Numbered from the stretch's first letter, positions 1-6,934 are shown. The stretch is 8,821 nucleotides of DNA from JAKJEP01 sp964580995 (GCA_964580995.1 CAZOMV010000149.1:1-8821); one strand, 5' to 3'. The notes: generated by a model from the sequence alone, not told the origin. Numbers and translations are program-made.

Positions 1-115
1 AGCCAGCGTAGGCTAATGTGCCTGTCAGATTAAGTAGTGACAAGTACACCTGATTATTGCCCAACTATTTTATCGGTTATGAAAAAGACAATTTTACATT
101 ACATTGAAAAAATAT

Positions 116-1312
116 ATGGACTCTAAACTTTACTTTCTCCTGAGTGGAATGATGTTTTTGGAATATGCGATTTGGGGTGCATGGTCTCCGGTGTTATCCT
201 CCCGACTGCTGGGGCCTTTGAAAATGACGGCTAAACAAGCCGGTTGGATTTATGCTGCCATTCCCCTGGCCAGCATTATTACCCCCTTGTTTGTGGGCCA
301 AATCGCCGATGGGTGGATATCCAGTGAAAAAATTCTAATCACGGCTCATTTCATCGGCGGTATTTTGCTGTTTGTGGCAGCACGGAAAAAAACCTTCGGA
401 TCCTTGTTTACCGTGATGGGGCTGTATGCCCTTTTTTATGCTTCCACCCTGCCGGTTATCAATTCTCTTATGTTCGTACAACTCAGTAAGCAATATAGCA
501 ATATGGAAGAACTGAATAGAGCTTCCACGTATATTTTCATCTGGTCTCCGGTCGCCTGGGTATTGGAAGGATGGGTCTTAACCGCCTGGCGGAGGAAAAA
601 AGGCACCGGAGACGGAAGCGATTGCTTGAAACTCGGCGGCCTCCTTTCCCTGGTTATGGTGGTTTTCTGTTTATTCCTGCCCAGTACCCCGCCTCAGAGC
701 ATTCCTGGCGACACACTGCCTTTCCTGAAAGCTCTTCACATGCTTACGGATACCAATTTCCTGGTCTTTTTAATCATCTCCTTTCTCATCACTACCCAAA
801 TCTGGTTCTACTTTATCGGCACGGCTCCCTATCTCCAGGATATTGGCATACATACCCAAAATATCCCCGCCATTATGAGCGTCGCCCAGATCGCTCAATC
901 ACTCTTTACTTGGTTCGCATTTGGCTATTGCCTGAAATATCTGGGATTCCGATGGACTTTGGCTGGCGGTGCTTTCTGCTGGCTTGCCATGTATATCATC
1001 TATTTCTTGCAAAAATCAAAATCTTTCGTCATCGGCTCCATGGGTCTGCACGGGATCGCCTATGTCCTTTTCATGTTTGGCGGCCAGATTTATGTCAATT
1101 CCGTTGCTCCCGCAAGTATCAAAAGTTCCGCCCAGGCTCTGTTTTTTGTCGTGACTACCGGTTTAGGCTACTTTACCGGTACCCAGTGCATCGGGATCGT
1201 GATGGACCACTTCAAAGTGCAAGAAAAGTTCCAATGGCGTAAAATCTTTGTAGTTCCCTGCTTCTTGATTTCTCTCTACCTTGTTATTTTTCTCCTATTT
1301 TTCAAAGCGTAA
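116..1312 (+). CDS. MFS permease, nucleoside:H+ symporter-like
   Basis: This is a polytopic inner-membrane transporter with about 12 hydrophobic segments over some 398 residues, the usual size for the major facilitator superfamily. The N-terminus (MMFLEYAIWGAW) and the loop-2/3 sequence GQIADGW, a variant of MFS motif A, resemble the nucleoside:H+ symporter (NupG/XapB-like) branch that is frequent in Planctomycetota and Bacteroidota. Proton-coupled uptake of a nucleoside or similar solute is therefore likely, but the substrate is inferred. The ATG at 116 is preferred because the family N-terminus starts close to the first helix. A TTG at 104 would add MKKY. Neither start has a clear Shine-Dalgarno, and an in-frame TGA at 80-82 blocks anything longer. 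The gene stands alone, with no terminator recognised after it. Confidence 0.8.
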   Translation: MDSKLYFLLSGMMFLEYAIWGAWSPVLSSRLLGPLKMTAKQAGWIYAAIPLASIITPLFVGQIADGWISSEKILITAHFIGGILLFVAARKKTFGSLFTVMGLYALFYASTLPVINSLMFVQLSKQYSNMEELNRASTYIFIWSPVAWVLEGWVLTAWRRKKGTGDGSDCLKLGGLLSLVMVVFCLFLPSTPPQSIPGDTLPFLKALHMLTDTNFLVFLIISFLITTQIWFYFIGTAPYLQDIGIHTQNIPAIMSVAQIAQSLFTWFAFGYCLKYLGFRWTLAGGAFCWLAMYIIYFLQKSKSFVIGSMGLHGIAYVLFMFGGQIYVNSVAPASIKSSAQALFFVVTTGLGYFTGTQCIGIVMDHFKVQEKFQWRKIFVVPCFLISLYLVIFLLFFKA

Positions 1313-1515
1313 CCCCCGTGCAGTACAAATATTCCTCAGCGGTTAAACCTTTGTTCTTTCACAAGTTGATATTCGTATTTTCGTCAGCGATATTGCAGTA
1401 AACTTATGAATTGTTCATCGTCTTTGTTTGATGATTTCTGAAATAGATTGTCTTTGACCCATTGTTTCCGCAAATCGCATACTGTCGGTGTTAAACTGCC
1501 CGAAGCAACGACAAA

Positions 1516-2592
1516 TTACGCAGCTAATCTGTGATACGATTTCAATAGCCCGCCGAGTCGCTCAATACAAACAATCTCAGCATTTTCATCTATGTCATGT
1601 ATCGGCTCAATAATTCTACCCAGCGATTGGTGTATCCTCTCGTGATGATAATACTCACAATAATTTTTTAGGACATACTCAAGTTGCTTTACAGAAGACA
1701 GTATCAAATAGTTCAGACATTCTGATTTTACGGATTTTACGAAGCGTTCCGCGTAAGGATTCAAGTCGGGGCTTCGGGGCGGAAGTTTTACAGATTTTAC
1801 TCCAGAACTTTTTAATATCTCACAAAATTCATTGGTGTAAAGAGGATCCCGGTCATGAATCAAGTATCTTTTGTTCGTAAGAAATCCGTCTTCAAAGTCC
1901 GTTAATATTCTTGCGCTTTGTTTCATATATTCGCCATCTGGCTGTAGTTTTATAGGAGCAAAGAATACTTTCCTGGTACAGAGTTCCATGACAAAGAAGA
2001 GGGTGCATCTTATCAGCTTTCTACCAATAAGTAGCTCGATAGTAAAGAAATCACAAGCGACTAAAACGTCCCAATGGCTGGCGATAAATTCATGCCACGT
2101 ACTTTTAACGATCAGATCCGGTTCAGGATCATAGCCGTTTTCAAGAAGAATGTTTTTAACAGTGGATTTACTGATCTTATAGCCAAGATAAACGATCTGA
2201 TCGGTGATTTTCTGATATCCCCAACGAGGATTTTCTTCTTTGAATTTGATAACAAGATTTACAATTTCTTCCGTGATTTTCGGCCTGCCAACTTTTGTGC
2301 GATTTTTGCTGCCATCATATTTTTCCGCAATGAGTTTGTTATACCAGCCAATGATGGTGTCCGCGGTAAATAGAACGGTACATTGTTCCAGCATTTTCCG
2401 GCTGAGTTGCCTGGCTTTGGCCGCTATGCGTATTCTTTGATTATTGTTTAGCAGAATCCGTTTATTCTGCTTTTCCTGCTGTTCAATCAAGACTTTAACC
2501 TGAGTTTTGAGATATTCAATTGCCTTGTACAACTCCTTGTTAATGCAATACGACAGATAGGTGATAACGGTGAGCCAGATTTTCTGTTTCAT
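1516..2592 (-). CDS. DDE transposase with integrase core (rve) domain
   Basis: This 358-residue transposase appears intact. Residues about 101-150 form the helix-turn-helix segment (VGRPKITEEIVNLVIKF, then NPRWGYQKI) that precedes the RNase-H-like catalytic core in IS3/IS481-type enzymes. The probable catalytic triad is D181 (in VACDFF), D247 (in IHDRD) and E282 (in PYAERFVKSVK), and the D247 to E282 spacing is normal for a DDE enzyme. The N-terminal 70 residues are basic and probably bind the element ends. A weak GGTG lies 5 nt before the ATG. The gene is visibly A+T-rich compared with the PEP-CTERM gene nearby. I could not identify convincing terminal inverted repeats or a target duplication on either side, so element borders are not given. 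IS481-like versus another rve family is unresolved. Confidence 0.85.
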   Translation of the reverse strand: MKQKIWLTVITYLSYCINKELYKAIEYLKTQVKVLIEQQEKQNKRILLNNNQRIRIAAKARQLSRKMLEQCTVLFTADTIIGWYNKLIAEKYDGSKNRTKVGRPKITEEIVNLVIKFKEENPRWGYQKITDQIVYLGYKISKSTVKNILLENGYDPEPDLIVKSTWHEFIASHWDVLVACDFFTIELLIGRKLIRCTLFFVMELCTRKVFFAPIKLQPDGEYMKQSARILTDFEDGFLTNKRYLIHDRDPLYTNEFCEILKSSGVKSVKLPPRSPDLNPYAERFVKSVKSECLNYLILSSVKQLEYVLKNYCEYYHHERIHQSLGRIIEPIHDIDENAEIVCIERLGGLLKSYHRLAA

Positions 2593-2673
2593 AGTTCACC
2601 GATACTACCAAATCGACATAAAAACGGCAATAATGTTCGTCCGCCCGCCTTATAACTCTCTGTTTTCAAAGAG

Positions 2674-2705
2674 CTTATAGAATTCTAATTTTTGCACCCT
2701 ACGGG
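2674..2705 (+). repeat. 32-nt imperfect direct repeat, copy 1
   Basis: This matches 3052-3083 at 25 of 32 positions without gaps. The best conserved parts are TTATAG, TAAT and TTTGCAC-N-CTACGGG. The two copies bracket the transposase remnant and are 378 bp apart. They could be ends or insertion sites of an old element, or chance. Confidence 0.4.
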
Positions 2706-2906
2706 ATAACCAGCCAGGCTGTGTTGGAGACAATGTCACGAATCCAGATGCTCGATGTGTCCTTTAAAACCCAGGATGGCAGGACCCTGCTGATGCAGAG
2801 ATATACCGAGCCGGATGGCGATCAGAAACTGCTGCTGCACCATCTGAGAATGGACATGCCGCCGCAAAAACCACCGAAAATATACAGCGGTCAGCTCAAA
2901 AAATGA
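2697..2906 (+). pseudogene. 3' remnant of an IS4/IS1634-like transposase
   Basis: This is the tail end of a second, unrelated transposase. The open frame gives a C-terminus with the pattern KTQDGRTLLMQRYTEPDGDQ followed by a Leu-rich stretch and a PPQKPPKIY motif. In DDE transposases of the IS4/IS1634 type this pattern closes the protein just before the stop (TGA 2904-2906). The frame stays open upstream to about 2634, but I see no transposase-like sequence there, and the catalytic core is absent. Only a C-terminal stump of roughly 60-70 residues survives. Its truncation point lies next to the right side of the integrase-core transposase, so that later insertion or an associated deletion may have cut it. 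The family assignment rests on remembered C-terminal patterns. Confidence 0.6.
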
Positions 2907-3051
2907 CACGACTTTGGCGACAGACCAACAGCCCTGGAGGGGTCAAAAATCTGCTTTTTACCCCTTAAGTGAGAAATTGGGGTTAACAAATCAACGGTTT
3001 CTTCTCAAATGCTTTCGTCGGAGTCAAGAATAAGTCTTTCCTATGCAAGTA

Positions 3052-3083
3052 GTTATAGCAGGATAATATTTGCACACTACGGG
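3052..3083 (+). repeat. 32-nt imperfect direct repeat, copy 2
   Basis: This is the second copy of the repeat at 2674-2705. Here the conserved TTTGCAC is followed by a complementary GTGCAAA, so this copy also forms a hairpin. Copy 1 does not. Confidence 0.4.
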
Positions 3084-3090
3084 GTGCAAA
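3069..3090. terminator. 7-bp hairpin beyond the PEP-CTERM gene
   Basis: TTTGCAC (3069-3075) and GTGCAAA (3084-3090) form a perfect 7-bp stem with an 8-nt loop. It lies about 37 bp past the stop of the minus-strand PEP-CTERM gene. No uridine run follows on either strand, so it would be at best a weak or factor-assisted terminator. Confidence 0.3.
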
Positions 3091-3126
3091 GCGGGCTGGG
3101 TGACTTTGGCTTAGCGTTAGCGGCCG

Positions 3127-4194
3127 TCAAGCCTTCGCACCACGCCGTCCTCGCCGGCCATAGCCCAGCAACCCGATGGCACCGGCGACTAGCAGCGTGA
3201 TAGTGCCGGGTTCGGGAACTAAATTAACCGCAACGTTCTGTCTTCCCAGGAAGTCGCCCACCACCCCCATCCCGTTGTTGGCAGCCATTGCTTCCGGAGT
3301 TGTGGGATCCTCGATAAGCGCCTCACCATACTCATCATAAAGGAGACGATCCGACAAGTCGCCCATGTATTTGTAAAACTCGTAGCGGCGCGTCACCGAT
3401 TCGTTACCTTCACCCACGCCAACGTTGTCGTCCCGCGCGTCGAAACCCGCATTGCCATCTTGCAGGAGTTGCCACTCGATCTCGGTTTCAGTTTCGGGGG
3501 GCACCGCCGCATTGCCCAGGACGAGGTCATCCAGTTCGACGGGTTCCGGATTCTGGACCTCGATAGTGAAAACTTTCGCCCAAATTGCTTCGCCGAACAG
3601 GGGGTGAGCCGGATCATTCTCATTCGGTGGCGCCTGCACCGCTGCCTGAACGACGTGCGGCTGGGCCGGGTCCACTGGCTGCACGAGGGTCAAGACCGGC
3701 GCGGGAATCTTCACACTCGTACCGGCACGGGTGAGAGTGCCGTTACCACCGTCGAGCAGCCAGTAGTAGGTCGTATTCGTCGGGTTAACATTTAGACCGA
3801 CGCCGAAGTGGTCGCCTGGCACGGTTCCTGGGTAGCCAGGATAACTACCATTAAAAAGTGAGTGCCCGCCCGTGTCAGCAAGTGATCCTGAATCGGTGCC
3901 GGCAGCCCATGTCTGTGTAGCACTATCGTACGAACTCGCATAGCGAACGATAGTACCTCCCGTTGGACTTGGAATTTTCGTCGGATCGCCATAACGATTG
4001 TAAGGAGCGCCGAAAAAGAAAGAGACATCCGAGGTACTGCACCCATCGAGTTCGATTTCAAAGCCGTGCGCGGTAACGCCCGTGTCGTTAATCGCATCGA
4101 AGTTACTCAAGGCGCCATACATAATAACGGCATGAGCGGGGCTAAACGAAACAAGCGCGAGCGCTGCGCTGAGTAGTAGGGTAGTCGTTTTCAT
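3127..4194 (-). CDS. PEP-CTERM exosortase-processed secreted protein
   Basis: This is a 355-residue exported protein. Residues 1-22 are a Sec signal peptide (MKTTTLLLSAALALVSFS, cleavage likely after PAHA). The last 30 residues are a canonical PEP-CTERM sorting signal: VPEPGT starting near residue 326, one hydrophobic helix, then an Arg-rich tail (GRRGRRGAKA). In known systems exosortase (EpsH family) cuts at this signal in the inner membrane and the protein goes to the surface or exopolysaccharide matrix. The middle is rich in Gly, Asp, Asn and Thr with no enzymatic motif that I recognise, consistent with a structural or adhesive role. AAAGGAA ends 6 nt before the ATG, and a consensus promoter lies about 90 bp upstream. 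The gene is visibly more G+C-rich than its neighbours. No exosortase gene is in the window. Confidence 0.85.
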   Translation of the reverse strand: MKTTTLLLSAALALVSFSPAHAVIMYGALSNFDAINDTGVTAHGFEIELDGCSTSDVSFFFGAPYNRYGDPTKIPSPTGGTIVRYASSYDSATQTWAAGTDSGSLADTGGHSLFNGSYPGYPGTVPGDHFGVGLNVNPTNTTYYWLLDGGNGTLTRAGTSVKIPAPVLTLVQPVDPAQPHVVQAAVQAPPNENDPAHPLFGEAIWAKVFTIEVQNPEPVELDDLVLGNAAVPPETETEIEWQLLQDGNAGFDARDDNVGVGEGNESVTRRYEFYKYMGDLSDRLLYDEYGEALIEDPTTPEAMAANNGMGVVGDFLGRQNVAVNLVPEPGTITLLVAGAIGLLGYGRRGRRGAKA

Positions 4195-4286
4195 GATTGG
4201 TTCCTTTCAAAAAAGGTGACAAACGAATCATCCGAAAGAAATGTCACAGATAACCTTTCGCTGATGACTTTCGCCAATATAAATTT

Positions 4287-4314
4287 ATTATACCGGGTTC
4301 TGGCTGTTTGTCAA
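4287..4314 (-). promoter_or_regulatory. Consensus sigma-70 promoter of the PEP-CTERM gene
   Basis: On the minus strand an exact -35 TTGACA (4309-4314) is separated by 16 nt from an exact -10 TATAAT (4287-4292). The start of transcription should be near 4280, giving an approximately 85-nt leader. Inside the leader GTGACA (4216-4221) and TGTCAC (4242-4247) can pair across a 20-nt loop. The promoter implies strong housekeeping-sigma expression in a bacterial host. Confidence 0.8.
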
Positions 4315-4564
4315 GCGAATTACCTGGGATTCATGGGATTCAGTAATTCCGCAACGTTTTATTTATGGGCATCTTTCTCTCGGATTAGTCGTGTGGATTT
4401 CAGAAGTTATGACAATGGGGAGCCTCAGGTATGCTTTTTCGTATTTTCGCAAGGGTAATTTTGGCGGTTTTTGCCGGCTTGGAGCGAAGCAACCGCCATT
4501 TCGTTATCCTTCCGGTACGATTCGGTGCCGACCTCTGGTTTGCCAAATAACCCGTAGAGGCTAT
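4315..4564. other. Gene-free stretch with one 8-bp inverted repeat
   Basis: The interval between the PEP-CTERM gene and the transposase remnant (4195-4564) holds no convincing gene. Besides the promoter, the only structure seen is TGGCGGTT (4462-4469) with AACCGCCA (4491-4498), a perfect 8-bp inverted repeat. An inner GCTT/AAGC stem lies within its 21-nt loop. It could be a terminator-like hairpin or part of the end of the degraded insertion sequence next to it. Confidence 0.4.
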
Positions 4565-4936
4565 TCAGGGCGGGCCGGCTCCCGATTGTCTGACGATAGG
4601 TTTGCTGATATCCATATGCAAACTTGCATATAACTGATTCGCCAAAGATATCAGGCTGTTGATTATCTTTCGCATGGACGGCTTGAGATTACGCTGATAA
4701 AAACATTGCAAGAGCGTAAAGACGATAAAGAGCATAAGGACAAAATTGACCATAGCAACCGGATCGTGTTTGTAGCAATGATCCAAGGACCAATGCTGAC
4801 CGAGGGTATTGAATATGTTATTCTCGATCTGCCATCTTGCATGGCCGAATTTCCACAGATATTTTGCCGTCAGCCGCTTCGAGGAAATCGTGGTCGCCCA
4901 CCACCAGGGCCGCCAGCCAGAGATTTGTTTTCCCAA
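4565..4936 (-). pseudogene. 3' remnant of a DDE (IS4-like) transposase
   Basis: This encodes only the C-terminal part of a transposase. The diagnostic run is WWWATTIS, then a GHARWQIENNIFNTL motif that carries the catalytic glutamate region, then HWSLDHCYKHDP and a hydrophobic stretch ending in FYQRNLKPS. This (G)H-RW-IENN-FN pattern, followed by a W-LDH-(Y/F)-HDP block, closes DDE transposases of an IS4-like group. The N-terminal DNA-binding part and the first two catalytic aspartates are missing. Homology fades just before position 4960, close to the tRNA fragment, so the break may be the junction with the element on the right. There is no start codon with a ribosome-binding site, so I treat it as non-functional. 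Confidence 0.75.
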
Positions 4937-4962
4937 CTCGCCATCTTGATTTGGTTCCCAGT

Positions 4963-5000
4963 TGAGTATCCTGACGGGACTCGAACCCGCAACCCTTGGA
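4963..5000 (-). other. tRNA 3'-end fragment, probable integration (att) site
   Basis: The minus strand contains a T-arm and 3' acceptor strand. GCGGG (4986-4990) pairs with CCCGT (4974-4978) around the loop TTCGAGT, giving the invariant GGTTCGAGTCC block. A 7-nt acceptor strand CAGGATA (4967-4973) follows, then C and TCA. No matching 5' acceptor strand, D-arm or fitting anticodon arm occurs upstream, so this is not a complete tRNA. A tRNA 3' fragment alone is the usual scar of site-specific integration. The chromosome would lie on its downstream side (below 4963) and the element on its upstream side (above 5000). The amino-acid identity cannot be told. A decayed tRNA gene is the alternative. 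Confidence 0.55.
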
Positions 5001-5244
5001 TCGACAATTCTCCATTTGGTTTTGCTTGTGATGATACTTGTACTCTTTCAAATAATCGACTAATTTCAGCAGAAATTATTATTATGTCATGAACCTATGC
5101 CCGCTTGGAGAAACCTCTAAAAATCATCGGTAGGCCATGCCCCTTATTATTGCAGCAGATGGTGCACCCAAGTTGGGAATTCCAACACAACACGATGAAT
5201 ACTATTGAATGCAACCGTATAAGTGTATCCCAAAAGTGTAGCCC
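5001..5244. other. Gene-free stretch between tRNA fragment and operon end
   Basis: No protein-coding gene could be supported here. The minus-strand frames that stay open across it run straight through the tRNA fragment and are typical artefacts of translating a tRNA. A short GTTGG-GAATT-CCAAC dyad (5172-5186) is the only structure noticed. No recombinase C-terminus was recognised, although an integrase is often next to such a site. Confidence 0.4.
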
Positions 5245-5598
5245 CTATTTTCGGGCCAGTGAGTCGGCAGGCTGAAAGTTTACACTATTCGCCTCCTGCC
5301 GTAACGCGAATCTTTCTTTGCTGATCCGTATCGCATGTTCCCGCAACTGAGGACCGAAAGTCTTTTCCATGAAAATGATGCTTTCAAAAGCAGCCACATA
5401 CTCCCGGTTGAACAGATGCCAGAACCGCCACCGTACTCCTTGCCGGGTCATCCCAAAGGTTTGATGAATTTTCTCGCCATAGGTCCCCCGCAGAATCATG
5501 TAGCTGGGACGACCTGGTCGCAGTTCAACCCACAAGTCCTTCGCATCCATCACCGTTTTCAGTTCCTCTAAAAATATCTTGTCTTTTTCGGTTACCAT
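5245..5598 (-). CDS. Conserved-looking 117-residue protein of unknown function
   Basis: I do not recognise this family. The protein is soluble and basic. Its central part, around RGTYGEKIHQTFGMTRQGVRWRF divided between residues about 37 and 60, is rich in aromatic and Arg residues. It is followed by a helical stretch with MEKTFGPQLREHAIRISKER, which looks like a nucleic-acid-binding or protein-contact module. There is no signal peptide, membrane segment or metal site. The ATG at 5598 has a good Shine-Dalgarno (GGGTGAT, 5604-5610) inside the preceding gene, and the two reading frames overlap by 74 nt. Such an overlap implies translational coupling and a shared role. It is the last gene of the three-gene minus-strand operon, about 245 bp from the tRNA fragment. 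Confidence 0.7.
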   Translation of the reverse strand: MVTEKDKIFLEELKTVMDAKDLWVELRPGRPSYMILRGTYGEKIHQTFGMTRQGVRWRFWHLFNREYVAAFESIIFMEKTFGPQLREHAIRISKERFALRQEANSVNFQPADSLARK

Positions 5599-6325
5599 GT
5601 TTTATCACCCAGATAATTGGCCCCTCCTGCCAGATGTCCACAATCCTTGCCTGATCCAGAAAAAGCATCGCGATAAACCGGCCAATTCGGTCATAACGGC
5701 GGTTTTCACTCAAAGGCGGTATTTCCTCCAGGCTGATGGGATCATTGCCCAAATGAGCCTGGATGTGGCTCTGATAACGATTTAAATCGAAACCTTCTTT
5801 GGGTATGAACCTCTGTAAAACTCCGAGGTCCAAAGTCAGGCCATTTAAGGCCTCAACCAAGCCCGGAATCGATCCCAGATAGCCTGACACGGGATCTATC
5901 GGCAGGGACCGGGTTGCCGCCAGCATTTGCCGAATCTGTTCCCGCTGCTCTTCCTTTCGTTGCCTATAATCCTGCATCTTTTCGGAAAAATATTCGGCAT
6001 CGAATACCAATCCCTCAAAGAGGAATCGCGAGGGCACATCCGCCCCGCAGGTTTTACAAACATAGCGGCGAATCCGCAAGACTACAGATCCACTACATAC
6101 CGGGCAATACTGAAAAACAATCGTTGGATCATAGCGTTTCCCGCAATCGCAGCAGCAACATTGTCCCTCACCCAGCATCTCTAATCCTCCGCCACAGCCA
6201 GGACAAGCATGATCGGAGAGCGTCACTTCATAAAAGAAGCTCCGGGCGTGCTCCCGAAAGTCGCCCACCCTTTCCGTCAGGCAAAATGCCTGCCGGACAA
6301 TGTTGAATTTAGTTGCCTGATCCAT
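5525..6325 (-). CDS. Zinc-ribbon protein with four CxxC knuckles
   Basis: This is a 266-residue protein of unknown function. After about 40 residues come four evenly spaced CxxC knuckles (C41/C44, C58/C61, C74/C77, C90/C93), with extra cysteines at 56, 57 and 59. They fit a pair of zinc ribbons. Residues about 110-140 are a highly charged helix (YRQRKEEQREQIRQM) likely to be coiled coil. The C-terminal part from about residue 205 (YDRIGRFIAMLFLDQARIVD) may be a small winged-helix-like domain, which is a guess. The frame is open upstream to 6586. I start it at 6325 because the preceding zinc-ribbon gene occupies that region in another frame, and the two genes then overlap by 17 nt. The Shine-Dalgarno is weak, so expression probably depends on coupling. 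A role in DNA or RNA transactions with the Cdc6-like protein is inference from position. Confidence 0.75.
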   Translation of the reverse strand: MDQATKFNIVRQAFCLTERVGDFREHARSFFYEVTLSDHACPGCGGGLEMLGEGQCCCCDCGKRYDPTIVFQYCPVCSGSVVLRIRRYVCKTCGADVPSRFLFEGLVFDAEYFSEKMQDYRQRKEEQREQIRQMLAATRSLPIDPVSGYLGSIPGLVEALNGLTLDLGVLQRFIPKEGFDLNRYQSHIQAHLGNDPISLEEIPPLSENRRYDRIGRFIAMLFLDQARIVDIWQEGPIIWVIKHGNRKRQDIFRGTENGDGCEGLVG

Positions 6326-6578
6326 GCGAAGCGTCCGTTGGTGGCGTGTCTTTCGGATGGTTGTCTGTAGTCGCGGAATGTTTGGTCCCCGCTGTTGGTT
6401 TTGATGTCTCTTCTGTCTGCTCCATCGGCTTTTGATTCTTCGGCGTAAATTTCTTTTTGCAGGCTTTGCAAAACCGGATTCTTCTATCTCCCATCGTTGT
6501 GGTATGTCGAATTCCTTTGCTGGTCGATTTCCCTTCTGCCTGGCAGAAAGGGCATTTATAGGGCCTTCCTCGTCCCAT
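6309..6578 (-). CDS. Small CxxC zinc-ribbon protein
   Basis: This is an 89-residue protein. Its first 50 residues form one zinc ribbon: C9/C12 (KCPFC) and C37/C40 (CKAC), flanked by basic residues (MGRGRPYK, then DRRIRF and KKKFTPK). The last 40 residues are a hydrophilic, Thr/Pro-rich and probably disordered tail. The ribbon resembles the DNA-binding N-terminal ribbons of NrdR-like regulators and of some transposase accessory proteins, so nucleic-acid binding is likely. A specific role cannot be named. The start is secure: GAGGTGAT (6582-6589) ends 4 nt before the ATG. It is the first gene of the operon with the two genes that follow and sits directly beside the putative origin. Confidence 0.75.
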   Translation of the reverse strand: MGRGRPYKCPFCQAEGKSTSKGIRHTTTMGDRRIRFCKACKKKFTPKNQKPMEQTEETSKPTAGTKHSATTDNHPKDTPPTDASHGSGN

Positions 6579-6610
6579 AGTATCACCTCAAGAGACCTGC
6601 AAGGGTCCTG

Positions 6611-6619
6611 ATATATAAA
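6611..6619 (-). promoter_or_regulatory. TATA-like box upstream of the zinc-ribbon operon
   Basis: The minus strand has TTTATATAT centred about 37 nt before the start codon at 6578. No hexamer resembling TTGACA lies 16-18 nt upstream. Read as an archaeal TATA box it would give a leader of about 11 nt. Read as a bacterial -10 it would give about 30 nt. Confidence 0.4.
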
Positions 6620-6745
6620 GGTATCGATTCCTGGCTTTACCAGCGTATTGCCATATAGGCAGTAATTTGTGTGAAACAGAGACAGTCAGTTCAAATAGAA
6701 AACAGACAGTACGTTTCCAGAGGAACTCTGCCAGCTAAACCGGCA

Positions 6746-6770
6746 GTAGAGTATGTGCGGAGTTAACGCG
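6746..6770 (+). repeat. Left arm of long imperfect inverted repeat
   Basis: The core is TGTGCGGAGTTAA, preceded by GTAGAGT. It pairs with 6912-6934 over 22 of 23 positions, apart from a 2-nt insertion (AT) in this arm. The arms are separated by 141 bp. Confidence 0.8.
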
Positions 6771-6798
6771 TTAGCACCCGGATCCGAAGAAAGTTATA

Positions 6799-6826
6799 TC
6801 TTTCTTTCTTCTTTTCTTTCTTTTCC
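6799..6826 (+). repeat. 28-nt polypyrimidine tract of TTTC units
   Basis: Twenty-eight consecutive T or C residues, mostly TTTC repeats, with AT-rich sequence on both sides. It sits near the centre of the inverted repeat. It could be a DNA-unwinding element or a triplex-prone tract. Confidence 0.7.
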
Positions 6827-6911
6827 ATATAGAAGGATATAGATACCGGACGTGACAACTGCGCAGTAGCAACTGAAAACACACCACACTTTTTCAAATG
6901 AAAGCGGCCCA

Positions 6912-6934
6912 CGCATTAACTCCGCACACTCTAC
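6912..6934 (-). repeat. Right arm of long imperfect inverted repeat
   Basis: Read on the minus strand this arm gives GTAGAG, then TGTGCGGAGTTAA, then TGCG. It differs from the left arm by one base and by lacking two bases. The opposite orientation of the arms recalls paired initiator-binding sites. Confidence 0.8.

Noticed and set aside
1384..1515. In-frame open stretch of about 43 codons directly after the stop of the integrase-core transposase (minus strand).
   Set aside because: It is too short to be significant in A+T-rich DNA, no homology is recognised, and the upstream protein ends at a normal family position.
2553..2600. Terminal inverted repeats for the intact transposase (ATACTGTCGGTG-like at 1480s against TAGTATCGGTGAAC near 2605).
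   Set aside because: The match is short and gapped, and the left copy would lie too close to the gene end to call with confidence. No target-site duplication accompanies it.
4818..5051. Minus-strand open frame of 77 codons spanning the tRNA fragment.
   Set aside because: Its middle is the translation of the tRNA T-arm (the GCGFESR-type artefact) and its end is a frame-shifted copy of the transposase remnant.
4960..5060. Complete tRNA gene on the minus strand.
   Set aside because: Only the T-arm and 3' acceptor strand fit. No 5' acceptor strand complementary to CAGGATA, no D-arm and no consistent anticodon stem are found upstream.
6326..6586. Upstream extension of the four-knuckle zinc-ribbon gene to an in-frame ATG at 6586.
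   Set aside because: The added 87 residues are low-quality, Arg/Gln-rich sequence read opposite the frame of the small zinc-ribbon gene, which has its own cysteines and a strong Shine-Dalgarno.
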